This document shows positions 60,418 through 64,000 of a DNA stretch of 64,000 bases, piece after piece. Position 1 is the first letter of the stretch; every line of letters begins with the position of its first letter. The stretch is taken from assembly GCF_000350225.1 (NCBI RefSeq), contig NW_005179194.1, positions 375,899-439,898 on the forward strand. The letters are read 5' to 3'. Source of the DNA: Chondrus crispus. Lineage: Eukaryota; Rhodophyta; Florideophyceae; Gigartinales; Gigartinaceae. A program made the translations under genes and the position numbers. Below the pieces are notes generated by a model. It was not told where the DNA came from. It saw only the letters and a list, made by a program, of their open reading frames with translations, and made no database searches.

Positions 60418-61402
60418 GATGATCTCGAACAGTCTAATGGCCAAATTTGGTCAGACCATCTATCATTGCTGTGTTATCTCGCAGCAGTCGCTACAGTATG
60501 TGTCAAAAATCCGAGAATCCCCACTCTGCATGGGTTTTTGCATTGAACCCGACCAGTGGTTCGGTAGCAAGTTTGAAGAAAGGATGTATTATCCATATCA
60601 GTATTAAGTGTAAATACATGTGGAGGTGCTTATGTGCCAACTCTCCAAACTTTGGCGGACATGACGTTTCCGGTACTCTCCATGAACCACAGCTCTTCCA
60701 AACAGTCTCAACATCAGTTGCCCATTCCGGCTGAGCATTTTGAGAATCCCACGTGTCAGCCTGGCTGGAGCAACATCTGCTCCATCTGCTGTGCGCTTTC
60801 CATGTCTCCCACCGCAACGCGAAATGCTCCACAAGACTCGCAGCCGGACTAATTCACAAATCTGTGAAAGGCGATGTGAATGCTGCCCAGGGGTAACAGA
60901 AACTCAATTTAATGTTCATCCGCATTATGCCTTTAAGTAGCAATGACATGGAGCACTCCGGACTCTCCCTTCTCTCGAAGCTTACGTGGCGCTTTGCGAA
61001 AAAACCCCACCGAAATTTGAATTCGGTGAGTGCTTAGAGCATCGAGTCGGGAAACGGAGGTGGATAGCCAAGTCGACAATACATGTCGGTTATCGTGAAT
61101 GTCTAAGAGCTGATCACAGAGCCAACAAGCCGAAAAGCAACACAGCGATGGCAGCAATCAGCGTGCCCAAACGTTGTTGCTTCAGTGCCAGAGAATCCGT
61201 TTGTATTGATTTGGAGTACAGACTGCTAAGTCGTAATATCCGCCGAAAACGTGTGTGCTCGAACACGCTTCCCGCACCAGTCAAACAAAAGCCTGACGTC
61301 GTTCTTTGGTCCTATCGATACAAACCGCGAAATGCAGCACCCTAGCGGTTTGTCGCCTTGGACTACAACAATTCTAACTGGGTGACGTCTGCGAGATTGA
61401 TC
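60418..61402. other. 985-bp interval with one possible tail-anchor exon
   Basis: No complete gene is supported. On the minus strand 61311-61114 is open without an ATG and ends in a basic helix followed by a hydrophobic segment and stop (LALKQQRLGTLIAAIAVLLF), as in tail-anchored membrane proteins. It would need an upstream exon. Other frames here are shadow-like. Confidence 0.3.
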
Positions 61403-61918
61403 TCAGATCGCCGGAAGGCCTTTCTCCCCAAAAGTCGCAACCTTTTGGCTGAGAATTGCAGCTCTTTCTGCCTCTGCGGCAAGCTGCTCTTTAATCTCTT
61501 CCATGTCAAGAGTCCGAGAGGCGAGGTCTTTCCGCAATACTTCCAACTGCTGCCGCTTGCAAGAGTACCGAACCTCACCGTATGACGAACTGGGCATGCT
61601 CAAGGACGGTTCAGCCAACGCCGTAGGGGTTCCGTTCGCAAGTGCTTGAGGGATCGTTCGAAGGCACTGCTCGTCGACTACTTTCAAAATCTCACCTAGC
61701 CCACGTTCAGATGTCCAGTCATCAACTTGAGCGCGCATGACTCCCCATAGAACTGCGGAGACGTCTTCCAAGAGCTTTTGCACTCCACTATGATCGCTTA
61801 GTCCAAAGTATCGTGTTGTTGCAGAGACTAGCCCCTCATGTGCTTCGGCATCCAGAAATGAGTTGTGCAAAGCTGCCTCTAAGGAATCCTGCAATATATC
61901 CTTGCGTGGTTTTGACAT
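61403..61918 (-). CDS. Small helical/coiled-coil protein, unrecognised
   Basis: 171 residues from an ATG followed by SKPRKDILQDSLEAALHNSF. Two parts: a mostly helical N-terminal 110 residues with two tryptophans (VSAVLWGVMRAQVDDWTSERGL), and a C-terminal coiled coil (about 115-165: LEVLRKDLASRTLDMEEIKEQLAAEAERAA). The sequence is protein-like, intronless and hydrophilic, without signal or membrane segments. The layout recalls small kinetochore or complex-assembly subunits such as the Nnf1/PMF1 type, but this is only a resemblance. It could continue into a 3' exon. Confidence 0.55.
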   Translation of the reverse strand: MSKPRKDILQDSLEAALHNSFLDAEAHEGLVSATTRYFGLSDHSGVQKLLEDVSAVLWGVMRAQVDDWTSERGLGEILKVVDEQCLRTIPQALANGTPTALAEPSLSMPSSSYGEVRYSCKRQQLEVLRKDLASRTLDMEEIKEQLAAEAERAAILSQKVATFGEKGLPAI

Positions 61919-62529
61919 TCCGGTATGGCTCTGCGTTAGTCACCCAATAAACCCGTCAAGTCGCAATGATAAAGTCCGTAGCAAGAGATTTCTTGCTGTT
62001 TGGTAGTTTTCGACTGCTCTAAGCTTTCAATCGAGGTTATCTCCGGCGCGCAGCCCCGAAGTGCACGCTAGTTGTGACTGGTCTTTTTCTTTCAAACAGC
62101 AAGACGTTGATACAGGGGAATGAAGGTGATTTTCTGTCCCTGAAAGCGCGCATATAACACCATGCTACATACAACGTGTGGGTTGGCATCCGTAGTGGTG
62201 CTTACGTTTTATCGAACCATTCGCAGGTCTCAAGTCCCACCAAGCGAGGGCGGGAGTTATCGGTTTGATTTTCAAATTCAAAATATAAAAATATAGTGCA
62301 GAGAGTACCTCCTCAATGGTGCAGTTGTGATTAGTGCAAACCGTCAATAGTGCACGTCAAAGCCGCTTGTCACAACTTTCGACACGTGTGCAGCGTATAT
62401 TTCTTCAAGTAAAGCTACGCTGTAAAAGTGATTGGCGAGATCTTCCATTAAGTAGTGCAATACGACAATAGTCCAGTATTTCACCGCGTGGCACGGTACT
62501 GCACTATTGAGCGGTATGGACTGTACAGT
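61919..62529. other. AT-rich interval with a TAGTGCA motif cluster
   Basis: No gene is supported. Five TAGTGCA motifs occur within 213 bp (62294, 62332, 62348, 62453, and inverted at 62500). The rest shows no recognisable element. Confidence 0.4.
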
Positions 62530-63477
62530 TGTGACAGTCAGCTAGTTGACTAAGCAACAGCTATCTCTATTTTGAATGATTAATGCAACTATGAACAAAT
62601 AGAATGCAATGAACGTATTGGCCACCTTTGCAATGCCCCTCCATCGTAGAGTAGATATCCCAGCATCAACACACTGCGAATGCTCACTTGGTGAATGCTA
62701 ACGAGTCGCCCATCGGCTTCGCAAACAACGCCACAAGTCCTGTATAAGAGAAGTGGTATCTAGACGCTCAAAAGAAGGAGAGGGGCAAGCGAATCCTCTG
62801 CGAGCACTTGTACTCTACTCTGTGCCTGTAGAGTAGAAGTGTGTCCACTGTCTTTTGTCACCTATTTACCAATGTCTAGTTTGATGCATTTCACAGCTAT
62901 GGGCCCAGACATGGGTTCTACTCCGGGAAATGATATGTTACTACCACCGCATTTAAGCACTACCCCAAACAAGTTCAGATGGAGAAAAGGTCTGATGCTT
63001 TGGGTCTCAACAGTCAAACGTTTTTGCGAATGGAGGAGATAAAAGAATAAAGGGGATTCTCATTGCGCTCGTACTAGTGCTCTGTAACGCGTTTGGTCAT
63101 GTCTTTGCGTCACAAGGCGAACAAGCCATAGCTGCTGGCGTGATCCACCTTGATAGAGACGATAACGGCACCGAGAATCTGAATGAGGAAGTGCACCTCG
63201 TCAAATATATCGTGAATCTGGACGCCAAAGATTCACCCACAGATGGCATTCGACGACTCGTCCAGATGACGCGCCAAGTTTTCACCTGCACACGAAACAA
63301 CGGTGAAGCACCAGGCGTGTTCTTGAGGCGATTCCGAGCGGTTGTTCTCGATTAACTCAGCCATTGCGACCCGGCCTCAATTCAACAAGCCATCTAGAAC
63401 TTTTCAATGCTGTTACTCGAAAATGCGAAGGTACCTGCATTTGTCTACGGCTCAATTATCACCAGACTCGTCTACAT
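62530..63477 (+). mobile_element. Old broken remnant of copia family 2, cut by gypsy 3
   Basis: TTTCACA followed by GCTATGGGCCCAG (62896-62908) repeats the LTR end, primer site and embedded gag start of copia element 2. Downstream text LVKYIVNLDAKDSPTDGIRRLVQ and FTCTRNNGEAPGVFLRRFRAVV parallels the gag of that element (residues around LVERILKIVAKDSS). The upstream 365 bp may be its LTR, but the left boundary is uncertain. It is broken (a few breaks visible) and truncated by the gypsy LTR at 63478. Much older than copia element 2. Confidence 0.65.
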
Positions 63478-64000
63478 TGTAGTATAATTCCGTACCACAA
63501 CCCCCCGGAGAGATGATAACCGCGCGGGAGGGCGGGTGCAACTGTGGCGAGCGGGCGTACACGCGCCCGCCGCCGTGTACAGTAGCACCGCAAGGGTCCG
63601 ACGTAGGACAGCCGGTAACAGCGGGCGTGCCCACGAGTAACACGTGGCACAACCGTTAGCCGGGATCGTGGCCACGGGCGCACGTGTACAATCCGTACGG
63701 TGGCTAACTAGTAATGAGTAGTTAATGGCACAAATTAGCCAATTTAGCACAGTAGCTGGTATACAGTAAGTAACAGCTACTGTAGCGGGACAGGTGTCCT
63801 AGCGTCCCACTTAGGGGTTAAGACCGGGGGCACCTGCCCCGTTCCAGTAAACGGGAGGCAGACTCGCCTCCCTTCCCTTGACGGCTAATTGCTATCCCGT
63901 TCCGGTTTCCCTTTTAGTCTCAGGCTTCTAACCCGTGACCGGCCGTCCGGATCTAACACCACCAACCGGCTGCGCGTCACCGGCCACGTGAGCCTTCCCT
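63478..64000 (+). mobile_element. 5' LTR of a third gypsy element, runs off the window
   Basis: Begins TGTAGTATAA, the same ten bases as the young gypsy LTR. It continues with CACGTG-rich, CGTGTAC-containing sequence and GGGACAGGTGTCC, a motif shared with the old gypsy LTR. No CTACA end occurs before 64000, so the LTR is at least 523 bp. It interrupts the copia gag remnant. Orientation is read from the start sequence. Confidence 0.65.

Noticed and set aside
60986-61345. 119-residue plus-strand gene
   Set aside because: Basic shadow frame; the opposite strand has the more protein-like hydrophobic tail.

Overview
The window is eukaryotic nuclear DNA, dominated by transposable elements (about 1-41.6 kb, 47.3-52.8 kb and 62.5-64 kb), with a compact island of host genes between 43 and 62 kb. 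The host genes include mitochondrial respiratory proteins (NAD-isocitrate dehydrogenase, complex I NDUFS7, COQ5, an RbfA-like factor), a KEA-type K+/H+ antiporter, a heparinase II/III-like lyase and a probable thylakoid-lumen protein with a twin-arginine signal. Few short introns, closely packed genes, a photosynthetic lumen protein and many Ty3/gypsy and Ty1/copia elements fit a red alga (Chondrus-like). That assignment is inference.

Region 1 (1-30.5 kb) is a three-level nest. An old, broken chromodomain gypsy element (bases 1-80 and 20,015-30,494) was hit by a young gypsy element (81-20,014; 667-668 bp LTRs; 5-bp target duplication GTGAT). That element was hit in its long 3' spacer by a young copia element (10,190-17,129, minus strand; target duplication GGGAG). 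The young gypsy is studded with perfect micro-hairpins, many with a CCGA-type loop. The old gypsy carries a long uninterrupted antisense ORF between pol and its 3' LTR.

Region 2 (30.5-41.7 kb) holds a PIF1-helicase remnant, a broken unknown gene, two 126-bp foldback repeats and a piggyBac-superfamily transposon. The transposon has an intact transposase, unusual CTAG-bounded ends and subterminal palindromes, and a LINE with a restriction-like endonuclease lies inside it. A 467-bp miniature relative lies just downstream in opposite orientation.

Region 3 (43-62 kb) is the host island. The heparinase-like gene and IDH are convergent. A very young copia element (47,259-52,839; 417-bp LTRs with no difference seen by eye; target duplication ATAGG) sits 250 bp upstream of the IDH start. 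Then come the antiporter, divergent NDUFS7 and COQ5 (both linked to ubiquinone), an RbfA-like gene converging on COQ5, the lumen protein, and a small coiled-coil protein.

Region 4 (62.5-64 kb) is a diverged remnant of the second copia family interrupted by the 5' LTR of a third gypsy element that runs off the window. Element dating here rests on comparing LTRs by eye, and protein calls rest on motif recognition without database searches.
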